From contig NZ_SNZV01000002.1 of the NCBI RefSeq assembly GCF_004364125.1, forward strand, positions 372,001-436,000: a stretch of 64,000 nt of DNA, written 5' to 3'. Source of the stretch: Sphingobacterium paludis (GTDB lineage: Bacteria > Bacteroidota > Bacteroidia > Sphingobacteriales > Sphingobacteriaceae). Below, piece after piece: positions 1-7,437 of the stretch (the stretch's first letter is position 1; each line of letters starts with the position of its first letter). The notes under the pieces were generated by a model. That model ran no database searches, was not told where the DNA came from, and saw only the letters and a program-made list of their open reading frames with translations. A program made the position numbers and the translations under genes.

Positions 1-640
1 TAGCACCAATCAAAAATAATGCGTTAGGATGATTAATGATGGTAGTAACTGCATAGTAAGGGTTTAATGCGTAAAATACCTCGGGCGCATGTTTGATGTA
101 AAGAGCGCCCAGAATGCCTATCGTCGTGAACCAAATAAACATCATAGGACCAAATATTCGACCTACGATGGAAGTTCCAAAGCGTTGTATCACAAAAAGA
201 AGGGTGATAATGATGACCACGATCGGTACGGTCGGTACTTGGGGATGTCTGATGGCGAGCCCTTCGATTGCCGAAGATATGGTGATCGCCGGTGTGATCA
301 TTCCGTCAGCAAGTAGGGTGCTCGCTCCGATAATGGCCGGAATGATCAACCATTTTGCCTTCTTCCTCACCAACGAATACAGCGATAGTATGCCGCCTTC
401 GCCTTTGTTATCCGCATTAAGCGTGATCCACACGTATTTAATGGTTGTTTGAAGTGTCAATGTCCAAAATACACAAGACAAGCTTCCCAAAATAAGGTCT
501 TCCTGAATGGTGCCTTTGTTAAAAATCGCTTTAATTACATACAGCGGCGATGTGCCTATGTCGCCGAAAATAATGCCTAAGCTTATTAGTAAACCGGCGA
601 AACTGAGCTTGTGCGCATCGTGATGCTTATGGGTCTTCAT
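1..640 (-). CDS. kup: Kup-type potassium uptake transporter (3' end cut by window edge)
   Basis: Reading the minus strand from an ATG at 640 gives an open frame of about 213 residues running off the window edge. It starts MKTHKHHDAHKLSFAG and carries the Kup/HAK/KT hallmark GDIGTSPLYV near residue 26, then NKGEGGILSLYSLVRKKAKW, and several hydrophobic segments. Family members are about 620-650 residues, so roughly a third is present. Kup proteins are inner-membrane K+/H+ symporters. The reading frame is intact as far as it goes. Family assignment is firm; the regulation and affinity of this paralogue cannot be judged from the fragment. Confidence 0.93.
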   Translation of the reverse strand, partial: MKTHKHHDAHKLSFAGLLISLGIIFGDIGTSPLYVIKAIFNKGTIQEDLILGSLSCVFWTLTLQTTIKYVWITLNADNKGEGGILSLYSLVRKKAKWLIIPAIIGASTLLADGMITPAITISSAIEGLAIRHPQVPTVPIVVIIITLLFVIQRFGTSIVGRIFGPMMFIWFTTIGILGALYIKHAPEVFYALNPYYAVTTIINHPNALFLIGA

Positions 641-658
641 GTGAAAAAAATTATCCTG

Positions 659-685
659 CAAAATTACAGTAAATTATGTGCCAAA
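659..685 (-). promoter_or_regulatory. Candidate Bacteroidota-type promoter of kup
   Basis: On the minus strand TTTG (complement of 682-685) is followed 15 bases later by TAATTTTG (complement of 659-666), matching the TAnnTTTG -7 element. The spacing is a little short. The predicted start of transcription lies just upstream of the kup ATG at 640. Confidence 0.45.
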
Positions 686-780
686 CATATAGCGAAATGC
701 CGACAACGAATATTCTTGTTAAAAATTGTTAAATGGAAAATTTATTTTAAATAATATATCCAAGATACTTCCAAAACAAT

Positions 781-788
781 TAACTTTG
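781..788 (+). promoter_or_regulatory. Candidate -7 element (TAACTTTG)
   Basis: TAACTTTG fits the Bacteroidota -7 consensus and lies about 75 bases upstream of the 863 gene. No clear TTTG -33 element is visible at the right spacing. Confidence 0.4.
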
Positions 789-862
789 GGACAGGCGGTT
801 TTTATATTATGGAATGAAATTATGATTTTAAGCCGACTACCTAAAAAAACACTTCGTACACG

Positions 863-1270
863 ATGATAAAATTGATGAGAAAAATAGCGTTTTTAGCCCT
901 CGCGAGCATTTTTATGTTCCAGAGCGGTCAAGCTATTGGTGCCTCATCTTTTCATTTATCTTCTGCTACAGCGACTAAGGCAACCCTAGTGAAAGAAGAT
1001 GGCGAGAAACTGATCAATAATGTGAAGGTTTTCTACAATCCTGTTGCCGAGCAGATCACCGCCAACTTTAAACTTGCGAAACAAGGTACCGTAACGATAA
1101 AAGTAATGGACGCTTTAGGCAATGAGGTGCTTAATCTTATGAATGGAAGTTTAGAACCAGGAATCCAGAACTTATCTTTCGATTCCAATGGAAAATTAAC
1201 GACAGGCTTCTATTTTGTCCGCGTCACCTCCGGTGCCGAGACTGTTGTTAAGCGTATCTCTGTACGTTAA
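863..1270 (+). CDS. Small secreted protein with a type IX secretion-like C-terminal domain
   Basis: 135 residues. The N-terminus (MRKIAFLALASIFMFQSGQAIG, possibly starting at the second Met, 875) is a signal peptide. The rest, from about residue 50, reads like the Por secretion-system type A sorting domain: an N-V-x-V-F-Y-N-P-V segment, alternating beta strands (VTIKVMDALGNEVLNL), LEPGIQNLSFD and the end TGFYFVRVTSG...KRISVR. In T9SS cargo this domain of about 75-85 residues follows a large passenger; here there is almost no passenger. It could be a genuine small cargo, a remnant, or a periplasmic protein of the same fold. Monocistronic, with a promoter motif at 781. Confidence 0.72.
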   Translation: MIKLMRKIAFLALASIFMFQSGQAIGASSFHLSSATATKATLVKEDGEKLINNVKVFYNPVAEQITANFKLAKQGTVTIKVMDALGNEVLNLMNGSLEPGIQNLSFDSNGKLTTGFYFVRVTSGAETVVKRISVR

Positions 1271-1296
1271 GCCGTTTATTTGTATTGCGTAATGCT

Positions 1297-1342
1297 TTAG
1301 TACTGAGTAGATAGTATTTAGTATTTAGTACTTAGTATGTAG
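1297..1342 (+). repeat. Degenerate short tandem repeat of TTAGTA-like units
   Basis: The stretch reads as successive variants TTAGTAC, TGAGTAG, ATAGTAT, TTAGTAT, TTAGTAC, TTAGTATG. Unit length is about 7. It is imperfect and its role is unknown. Confidence 0.5.
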
Positions 1343-1491
1343 AATTGTGTAATGCGTACAATTTTTTTTATTTTTTAATTTTGACTTTTTACTTTCGACT
1401 GCACTGACTGTTATTAAACGAAATGTCGCATCGAAAGCTTTGCAATATGTAGAAATTTGCCCTTGCACTTGCCATCCCTGCAAAGGTTTCA

Positions 1492-1557
1492 AGCGACGGG
1501 GTTTTGTTACTTTTGCCCTACAAAAGTAATGCTTTGCCGCGGCATGCGGCGGAAGGG
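1492..1557 (+). repeat. Dispersed palindromic repeat, copy A
   Basis: 66 bases with a single mismatch (T at 1533) to the copy at 42337-42402. It contains two hairpins: TTACTTTTG / CAAAAGTAA with a 5-base loop (1507-1529), then GCCGC / GCGGC around GGCAT. The form resembles REP/BIME-like intergenic elements. Confidence 0.8.
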
Positions 1558-1588
1558 GTTTGCGTTGGACAAACCAAGAAGAAAAGCC

Positions 1589-1630
1589 TTTGCCCTACAA
1601 AAGTAATGCCTTGCCGCGGCATGCGGCGGA
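1589..1630 (+). repeat. Dispersed palindromic repeat, copy B (5'-truncated)
   Basis: 42 bases identical to the corresponding part of the copy at 42337-42402. The left arm of the first hairpin is missing, and the copy lies in direct orientation about 30 bases after copy A. Confidence 0.75.
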
Positions 1631-1669
1631 GAGGTATGTGGGATGGACACCCCGTTTAATAACTTAAAA

Positions 1670-3682
1670 TTAATTGCTTAACTCCGTATCCTCTATCCAA
1701 AGACCATCGTTTTTGATAATCTCTATCAATTCATCAAGCGCATTGGCTGCGCTAACGTTTTTCTTGACTACCTCTTTGCCTCTGTATAAGGTTATTTTGT
1801 CTGGACCAGCACCCACATATCCGTAATCGGCATCTGCCATTTCTCCAGGGCCATTTACGATACATCCCATAATACCAATTTTCAATCCTTTCAGATGGTT
1901 GGTACGGCTCCGGATCATTTGTGTTGTTTCTTGGAGATCAAAAAGAGTACGTCCACAACTAGGGCAAGATATATATTCGGTTTTTGAGATTCTGGACCGT
2001 GTAGCCTGCAGAATACCGAAAGATAAAGATGCAATTTTATCTATTGGGGTGGCAGGGGAGTCTATCCATACACCCGAACCTAACTTATCAACCAATAGCG
2101 CGCCCAGATCCGTCGCGGCGTATAGTTGAATTTTAGAGATAGGCTCCTCGGGGCTCGTCCATTCGCCAATGGGGCCCGAAAACTGTTCAGGAGAATAAGA
2201 TCGTTTGATGATGACGGGGATGTCTAAACCCATGGCCTGTATATTGTTGAAAAACTGGCGTTGATCGGCCATTCCATGTACGTGCGCAGTTTCCAAAACA
2301 AACACAATTGTCTTATCCAGCTTTAGTTCCGCAAAAGCATCGCCAAGTAAGTCATCATTTTTAATACGGACAAGGTTCAATACAGGATCATGGCTGGTTG
2401 CATTGCTATACTCGCTTAAACTAAAAACAGGGTGCTTATTGCCTTTGTCGGCGAGGTTTTGCCATGTGTCGTAATCGTATAAAACCTTCAGGTTGCCCGG
2501 AAGCGTGAAGGAGGGAAGATTCTTACCCAGATAAACAAAATCTACCGATTGGTCGCCCATGTGGTATTTATCGTTTACTGCATCATATCGGTAGCCTACA
2601 GGCGTTAATACAAACGGATCTTTTAAGTTTTCATGCGAGATGTCCACCACGACCCGAGGTACCAAGGAACCGCCTATAAACGTGTTTACTTCTGCTGTTT
2701 CATACGGAGTGGTGATCGTATCGCCAGACAAATTGACAATCTCTCTGGATTGATGCTGCTCGATATCTTTCTGGCGCTGCGCATATCGCTTAACCAATGC
2801 TATCGCGACAGGTGCTTCTTTTTCGGGCTCTTCCGTGAGCGAAACCCGAACCGTATCGCCAAGCCCGTCTTCCAACAGCGTACCAATGCCAACGGCGGAT
2901 TTAACACGTCCATCCTCACCGTCTCCGGCTTCTGTTACGCCGAGGTGTAGCGGATAGTTCATGTTTTCCGCGACCATTTTCTCAACCAATAGGCGGTAAG
3001 CACTTACCATGACCTGCGGATTGGACGACTTCATGGACACTACTAGATTGTAGAAATTTAAGTCCTCACAGATACGCATAAATTCGAGCGCTGACTCAAC
3101 CATGCCTTCCGGTGTATCGCCATAACGGCTCATAATACGATCGGATAACGAGCCATGGTTCGTACCGATACGCATCACCGTGCCATACTCTTTACAGATG
3201 TTTACGAGCGGCGCGAATTTTTTATAGATTCTTTCCAGCTCAGCTTGGTAAGCTGTATCCGTATAATCAATCTGGTCAAATTTTTTCTTATCGGCATAGT
3301 TGCCCGGGTTGATTCGTACCTTTTCGACTATACGTGCAGCAGTTTCTGCAGCATTTGGCGTGAAATGTATGTCGGCTACAAGGGGCACATGGTAACCTCG
3401 CGCTTTTAATCCATTTTTTATAAGAGCCAGATTTTCGGCTTCTTTGATGCTCGGTGCCGTGATCCTTACATATTCACAGCCCGCATCAACCATCCGTATG
3501 GTTTGCTCGATAGAGCCCAGCGTATCCATCGTGTCAATGGTCGTCATACTTTGGATACGAATAGGGTTGCTGCCGCCCATTGGGATGTCACCAACCTTAA
3601 CTTCCCGCGTCAAAAATCTGCTATATGTCGTTTTGGAGTTGCAGTAACCTCCAGCCAAATGAATTGCGTCTTTTGTGTCCAT
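1670..3682 (-). CDS. ispG: 4-hydroxy-3-methylbut-2-en-1-yl diphosphate synthase (IspG/GcpE)
   Basis: 670 residues; penultimate-but-one step of the MEP isoprenoid pathway, making HMBPP from MEcPP with a [4Fe-4S] cluster. The N-terminal TIM-barrel region includes REVKVGDIPMGG, IQSMTTIDT, VADIHF, KVRINPGN and MRIGTNHGSLSDR. The C-terminal cluster domain has SCPSCGRTLFDL and GIMGCIVNGPGEMADADYG, supplying the three cysteines and the glutamate ligand. It is far longer than the E. coli enzyme (about 370) because an extra domain (about residues 290-540) separates the two, the arrangement known from Bacteroidota, Chlamydia and plants. ispF of the same pathway lies at 61969. A -7-like motif at 3692-3699 suggests its own promoter in addition to the upstream LiaF-like gene. 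Confidence 0.97.
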   Translation of the reverse strand: MDTKDAIHLAGGYCNSKTTYSRFLTREVKVGDIPMGGSNPIRIQSMTTIDTMDTLGSIEQTIRMVDAGCEYVRITAPSIKEAENLALIKNGLKARGYHVPLVADIHFTPNAAETAARIVEKVRINPGNYADKKKFDQIDYTDTAYQAELERIYKKFAPLVNICKEYGTVMRIGTNHGSLSDRIMSRYGDTPEGMVESALEFMRICEDLNFYNLVVSMKSSNPQVMVSAYRLLVEKMVAENMNYPLHLGVTEAGDGEDGRVKSAVGIGTLLEDGLGDTVRVSLTEEPEKEAPVAIALVKRYAQRQKDIEQHQSREIVNLSGDTITTPYETAEVNTFIGGSLVPRVVVDISHENLKDPFVLTPVGYRYDAVNDKYHMGDQSVDFVYLGKNLPSFTLPGNLKVLYDYDTWQNLADKGNKHPVFSLSEYSNATSHDPVLNLVRIKNDDLLGDAFAELKLDKTIVFVLETAHVHGMADQRQFFNNIQAMGLDIPVIIKRSYSPEQFSGPIGEWTSPEEPISKIQLYAATDLGALLVDKLGSGVWIDSPATPIDKIASLSFGILQATRSRISKTEYISCPSCGRTLFDLQETTQMIRSRTNHLKGLKIGIMGCIVNGPGEMADADYGYVGAGPDKITLYRGKEVVKKNVSAANALDELIEIIKNDGLWIEDTELSN

Positions 3683-3691
3683 GTGTTGTCA

Positions 3692-3699
3692 CAAAGTTA
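3692..3699 (-). promoter_or_regulatory. Candidate -7 element of ispG
   Basis: The complement reads TAACTTTG 9 bases upstream of the ispG ATG, matching TAnnTTTG. No good -33 TTTG is seen. Confidence 0.35.
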
Positions 3700-3710
3700 G
3701 CTATTTTATA

Positions 3711-4637
3711 TTAATAGCGGGTAATTGTAAATGTATTGGCTGCGCCATCTAGCTCGATGTCAAACTTCTTCGTTGCCTCATCATAATTTGCCGTTTTAGC
3801 CTTACCGTTTTTCTTTGTTGCGAAACCTTCAAACGCGTTTTTTGATAGTATAGAGGAATATTTTACGCTGATGGCGGCTTCTTTAGGAATGCTAAAATGT
3901 ATCTTAGAAGCGCCCGTAGCAATATTGATTTTAGATCGCTCGACTTCCGGCATCCCGAGTTTTAAATCCATATTGCTTGCGCCGGTATTTATCGCTAAGT
4001 TCTTAAACCGTAAGGCGGATAGGTCGCCGTCAATTGTGGCAGCTCCGTAATTGAATTCAAAATCCCATAGCGGTGTTGCATTGAGATGGATGGAAACCAT
4101 ACCTGTTTTTTTTCCATCCGTAATTGGCTTTGCATTTAATACCACGATCTGCTTGCCACTATTTAGGCTGGATTTGATATTCATACCCATCTTGTCGTCG
4201 TCACTTTTGGCCGTAATCAGTTGACTAATATCGCTGCTATTGACACTAAACTTACCTGCTCCACCATTGAATTCAAGTTTCGCCTCGGATGCAGAATCAT
4301 CCAAGGCACTCTCCACCTGCTGAACTAACGGATCACGATCATCCAGGTCGCCGATTTTGATGTCTTTATTATTCAGTAGGTCAGATGCCCAGTGCGTAGA
4401 TGGTTTTGTAAGCCCCACATACGTCAGCCAACCCAGAAAAATGACATTGCATGCGATTTTGATATAGTTTCCGTACACGCGATTCTGCACCATCAGGTTT
4501 ATACCCACAATAACAATAAGCAAAGGCCAATATTTTAACGTCGCGATAAAGTTAAAGTCGATAACATCAATGTTGTGCAACAAGAGGATCAACCCTATAA
4601 AAACGAACCAAATTCCGGAGGTAATTTTGTTTTCCAT
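3711..4637 (-). CDS. LiaF-like / DUF5668 membrane protein
   Basis: 308 residues. The first 75 residues hold three hydrophobic segments (GIWFVFIGLILLLHNI, YWPLLIVIVGINLMV, IACNVIFLGWLTYVGL), typical of the LiaI/LiaF-like transmembrane region. The rest is a repetitive beta-rich domain (toast-rack/DUF2154-like) with strands such as LEFNGGAGKFSVNSSD, FNYGAATIDGDLS, INTGASNMDLKLG and IATGASKIHFSIP. In Firmicutes LiaF tunes envelope-stress sensing with LiaRS; no two-component genes are next to it here. It lies 28 bases upstream of ispG on the same strand, so the two may be co-transcribed. Role in this organism is unknown. Confidence 0.75.
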   Translation of the reverse strand: MENKITSGIWFVFIGLILLLHNIDVIDFNFIATLKYWPLLIVIVGINLMVQNRVYGNYIKIACNVIFLGWLTYVGLTKPSTHWASDLLNNKDIKIGDLDDRDPLVQQVESALDDSASEAKLEFNGGAGKFSVNSSDISQLITAKSDDDKMGMNIKSSLNSGKQIVVLNAKPITDGKKTGMVSIHLNATPLWDFEFNYGAATIDGDLSALRFKNLAINTGASNMDLKLGMPEVERSKINIATGASKIHFSIPKEAAISVKYSSILSKNAFEGFATKKNGKAKTANYDEATKKFDIELDGAANTFTITRY

Positions 4638-4812
4638 ATTTTGTATTTCACTGTAAATATATAGGTCAAAACTATAACATACTAATTTTTTATAAAACCA
4701 GTTTTAGGTTATGTTGTTAATATCTTCGGTGAAAGAAAGCATTGAGGCGGTGAAAATTCTTCCTTGTAAATGTGTATCTTGCCATAATGTTAATTTAAGA
4801 GTCAATTTTTCT

Positions 4813-5547
4813 ATGATATTCCACCATTTTGGTAAGTATGTTTTGTTATTGCGCAAGGTTTTCAAAAGGCCTGAAAAATGGAAGATATATTCAAAGGAGA
4901 TTTTTCATGAGATGAACGAAATTGGTATTGGATCGCTCGGTCTGATTGTCATTATATCCACGTTCATCGGTGCCGTCATGACGTTGCAGATTGCATTTCA
5001 GCTGGTTTCTGATCTTATTCCACCGACGGTGATCGGTCAGATTAACCGTGACTCCAATATCTTGGAATTGGGTCCCACGATTTCAGCACTCGTACTCATG
5101 GGTAAAGTAGGATCTGCTATATCCTCACAGATTGGTTCGATGCGTGTTACGGAGCAAATTGACGCGTTGGAGATTATGGGAATTAATGCTCCAGGCTATC
5201 TTATTTTGCCCAAGGTGGTTGCGGGAGCAGTGATGGTTCCTGCATTAGTGATTATAGCGATTTTTTGTGCCATAACGGGTGGGTTGATCGGCGGCTCGCT
5301 GTCCGGCGCGGTAGCGCCATCAGATTACATCCAAGGTATACAAGGTGGATTTAACGGATTCACAGTAGCCGTGGCATTAGTGAAAGCATTTGTCTTTGGT
5401 TTTATTATCACGTCAGTGCCCGCCTACATGGGTTTCTACGTGCGGGGAGGAGCTTTAGAAGTAGGGCAGGCAGGTACCAAAGCTGTTGTGATCGGCTGTA
5501 TATCCATATTAGTGTCAGACTACTTAATTACGGCGTTGATGCTTTAA
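4813..5547 (+). CDS. mlaE: MlaE-type ABC lipid transporter permease
   Basis: 244 residues from the ATG at 4813. An upstream in-frame ATG at 4711 adds 34 residues with three cysteines that do not look like the family, so the internal start is preferred. Recognisable are NEIGIGSLGLIVIISTFIGAVM, the conserved ELGPTISALVLMGKVGSAISSQIG and VTEQIDALEIMGINAPGYLILPK segments, and five or so membrane helices. MlaE permeases work with an ATPase (MlaF) and usually an MCE-domain protein to move phospholipid between membranes. The ATPase follows 3 bases downstream; no MCE (MlaD) gene is adjacent. Confidence 0.92.
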   Translation: MIFHHFGKYVLLLRKVFKRPEKWKIYSKEIFHEMNEIGIGSLGLIVIISTFIGAVMTLQIAFQLVSDLIPPTVIGQINRDSNILELGPTISALVLMGKVGSAISSQIGSMRVTEQIDALEIMGINAPGYLILPKVVAGAVMVPALVIIAIFCAITGGLIGGSLSGAVAPSDYIQGIQGGFNGFTVAVALVKAFVFGFIITSVPAYMGFYVRGGALEVGQAGTKAVVIGCISILVSDYLITALML

Positions 5548-5550
5548 CAT

Positions 5551-6306
5551 ATGATTGAAATTCAAAACATAAACAAATCTTTTGGCGAAAACCATGTATT
5601 GAAAGGTATTGATGCCATTTTTGAACCGGGTAAAGTCAGTTTAATCATAGGCGGGTCTGGATCGGGAAAAAGTACATTGCTCAAATGCATCGTGGGCTTA
5701 CATGAGCCTGAAGAGGGCAAGGTTTTCTTCAGTAAGGAAGAGTTTACAGGGATGGATTTTGAACAGCGCGTTCCCATCCGCCGCGATATCGGAATGCTTT
5801 TTCAGAATTCGGCCTTATTTGATTCGATGACCGTCGAACAGAATATCGTGTTTGCGCTTGATATGTTTACGGACTTGAGCAAGAAGGAGAAGATCGAGCG
5901 TGCAAATTTTTGCTTGGAGCGTGTCAATTTGAAAGATAAAAACAAGTTGTATCCTGCAGAACTATCCGGCGGTATGAAAAAGCGGGTAGGGATAGCGCGG
6001 GCGATCAGTATGAACCCCAAGTATCTCTTTTGCGATGAGCCCAATTCCGGACTGGATCCAGCTACGTCAATTTTAATTGATGAGCTGATACAGGAACTTA
6101 CGGAAGAATATCAGTGTACGACTATCGTGGTTACGCATGATATGAATTCGGTCATGGGTATCGGAGAGTACATATTATTTCTCTATAAAGGAGAAAAATT
6201 TTGGGAAGGCTCTAACGAAGAAATGTTGCGGTCGGATGTTCAGGAGCTGAATGATTTTGTTTTTGCAAGTCCGCTGATGAAGGCTGCCCGAACGACAATT
6301 AAGTAG
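5551..6306 (+). CDS. mlaF: MlaF-type ABC transporter ATPase
   Basis: 251 residues. It has Walker A GGSGSGKST (about residues 34-42), a Q-loop LFQNSALFDSMTVEQN, the ABC signature LSGGMKKRVGIARAI, Walker B YLFCDEPNSGLDP and the switch histidine in VVTHDMNS. The SGGM signature and NSGLDP are typical of MlaF/Ttg2A ATPases. It is coupled to the permease gene with a 3-base gap, so the two form one transcription unit. Cytoplasmic, membrane-associated. Expected role is energising phospholipid transport for outer membrane asymmetry; direction is unknown here. Confidence 0.93.
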   Translation: MIEIQNINKSFGENHVLKGIDAIFEPGKVSLIIGGSGSGKSTLLKCIVGLHEPEEGKVFFSKEEFTGMDFEQRVPIRRDIGMLFQNSALFDSMTVEQNIVFALDMFTDLSKKEKIERANFCLERVNLKDKNKLYPAELSGGMKKRVGIARAISMNPKYLFCDEPNSGLDPATSILIDELIQELTEEYQCTTIVVTHDMNSVMGIGEYILFLYKGEKFWEGSNEEMLRSDVQELNDFVFASPLMKAARTTIK

Positions 6307-6321
6307 GCTGAGATCGATCGA

Positions 6322-6353
6322 TTTGATAAGTCGCTGTTAAGTTCATATTTTTG
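6322..6353 (+). promoter_or_regulatory. Bacteroidota-type promoter upstream of the methyltransferase
   Basis: TTTG at 6322-6325, 20 bases, then TATTTTTG at 6346-6353: a close match to the TTTG/TAnnTTTG consensus. Transcription would start near 6359, giving a leader of about 60 bases before the TTG start codon. Confidence 0.6.
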
Positions 6354-6421
6354 CACACAGCCTCCATTCCATGATGCGCTGTTGCACGTGGACATTTTTT
6401 TAATTTTTTGAACTTTAACTT

Positions 6422-7324
6422 TTGGCTTCAACAACACATATCCAACTGCTTACCCCAAAACACTGGGAAGATTACGAACTTATAGATTGCGGAGATTTTG
6501 AAAAGCTAGAACGCTTTGGCAACGCTGTGCTTATTCGGCCAGAACCGCAAGCGGTGTGGCCGAAGTCTTTGAGTGAGGCCGAATGGACGAAAAGACATCA
6601 TATTCGTTTCAAAGGACGTTCAGCTACGTCTGGCGATTGGGTGAAAAAGGCACCAACTATACAAGACCGGTGGCATATCCGTTACCAAAACGATGATGTC
6701 GCCATAAAATTTCGTTTAGGATTAACGTCTTTCAAACACGTGGGTATTTTCCCCGAGCAAGCCGTTAATTGGGATTACATTTCAGATTCGGTAAAGTCAT
6801 TCAAAACGCCTCATCCGAAAGTGCTCAACCTCTTTGCCTATACGGGCGGCGCCTCGTTAATCGCCAAGGCGGCGGGTGCCGATACGACACACGTAGACTC
6901 TATAAAACAGGTCGTCACCTGGGCGAACGAAAACCAAGAACTTTCCGCAATCGATAATATTCGTTGGGTGGTCGAAGATGCACTGAAATTCGTAAAACGC
7001 GAACTTAAAAGAGGAAATACATACAATGGTATCATTTTAGATCCGCCAGCTTATGGACATGGCCCCAAAGGTGAAAAATGGAAGCTCGAAGATCATATTA
7101 TGGAGATGATGCGCGATGTTGTCCAATTGCTGGATCCGAAAGAGCACTTCTTGATCTTAAATACCTACTCCTTAGGATTTTCTTCGGTAATTGTGGAGAA
7201 CCTGATTCGTACATCATTTCCTGCAGTAGAAAATTTGGAGATAGGGGAGCTTTACTTACAAGCCACGGCCGGTTCAAAACTGCCGCTGGGCGTATTTGGA
7301 AAATTCCGAAAGATAGCAAAGTAA
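6422..7324 (+). CDS. Class I SAM-dependent methyltransferase (RlmI-like), TTG start
   Basis: 300 residues. The SAM-binding region is clear: VLNLFAYTGGASLIAKAAGAD (motif I), HVDSIKQVVTWANEN (motif II), and the catalytic-region LDPPAYGHGPKGEKW. This arrangement is that of the RlmI/Methyltrans_SAM group, which methylates rRNA cytosines in characterised members, though the PUA domain of RlmI is replaced by a short N-terminal beta region (ELIDCGDFEKLERFGNAVLIRPEP). The start must be TTG at 6422: an in-frame TAA lies at 6416-6418, and the next in-frame ATG would remove the SAM-binding domain. Substrate is not shown by the sequence. Confidence 0.85.
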   Translation: MASTTHIQLLTPKHWEDYELIDCGDFEKLERFGNAVLIRPEPQAVWPKSLSEAEWTKRHHIRFKGRSATSGDWVKKAPTIQDRWHIRYQNDDVAIKFRLGLTSFKHVGIFPEQAVNWDYISDSVKSFKTPHPKVLNLFAYTGGASLIAKAAGADTTHVDSIKQVVTWANENQELSAIDNIRWVVEDALKFVKRELKRGNTYNGIILDPPAYGHGPKGEKWKLEDHIMEMMRDVVQLLDPKEHFLILNTYSLGFSSVIVENLIRTSFPAVENLEIGELYLQATAGSKLPLGVFGKFRKIAK

Positions 7325-7354
7325 CAATCACAACTTAGCCATCAAATTTTATTG

Positions 7355-7432
7355 AGGCTGTCTAAAAAACATTGGTGTGCGGTAAAAATTGCCGATGACT
7401 ACGATACCTAGCTTTTGGACAGCCTTTTTTTT
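7355..7432. terminator. Possible bidirectional terminator with a long loop
   Basis: AGGCTGTC (7355-7362) pairs with GACAGCCT (7418-7425), followed by a T-run, between two convergent genes. The 55-base loop is long, so this is tentative; the two arms could also be remnants of element ends. Confidence 0.35.
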
Positions 7433-7437
7433 GTGTT

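Larger units (their letters stand above)
1271..1669. other. Gene-free spacer rich in repeats
   Basis: About 400 bases without a credible gene. It holds a degenerate TTAGTA-type short repeat (1297-1342), a T-rich stretch near 1362-1393, and two copies of a palindromic element (1492-1557 and 1589-1630) that recurs at 42337-42402. Confidence 0.7.

Noticed and set aside
4711..4812. Longer N-terminus for the MlaE-type permease
   Set aside because: The 34 extra residues contain three cysteines and no family similarity; the ATG at 4813 gives the normal start.
7355..7432. Possible small insertion element with AGGCTGTC ends
   Set aside because: Only 8-base ends, no transposase, no target duplication seen; a long-loop terminator between convergent genes is simpler.
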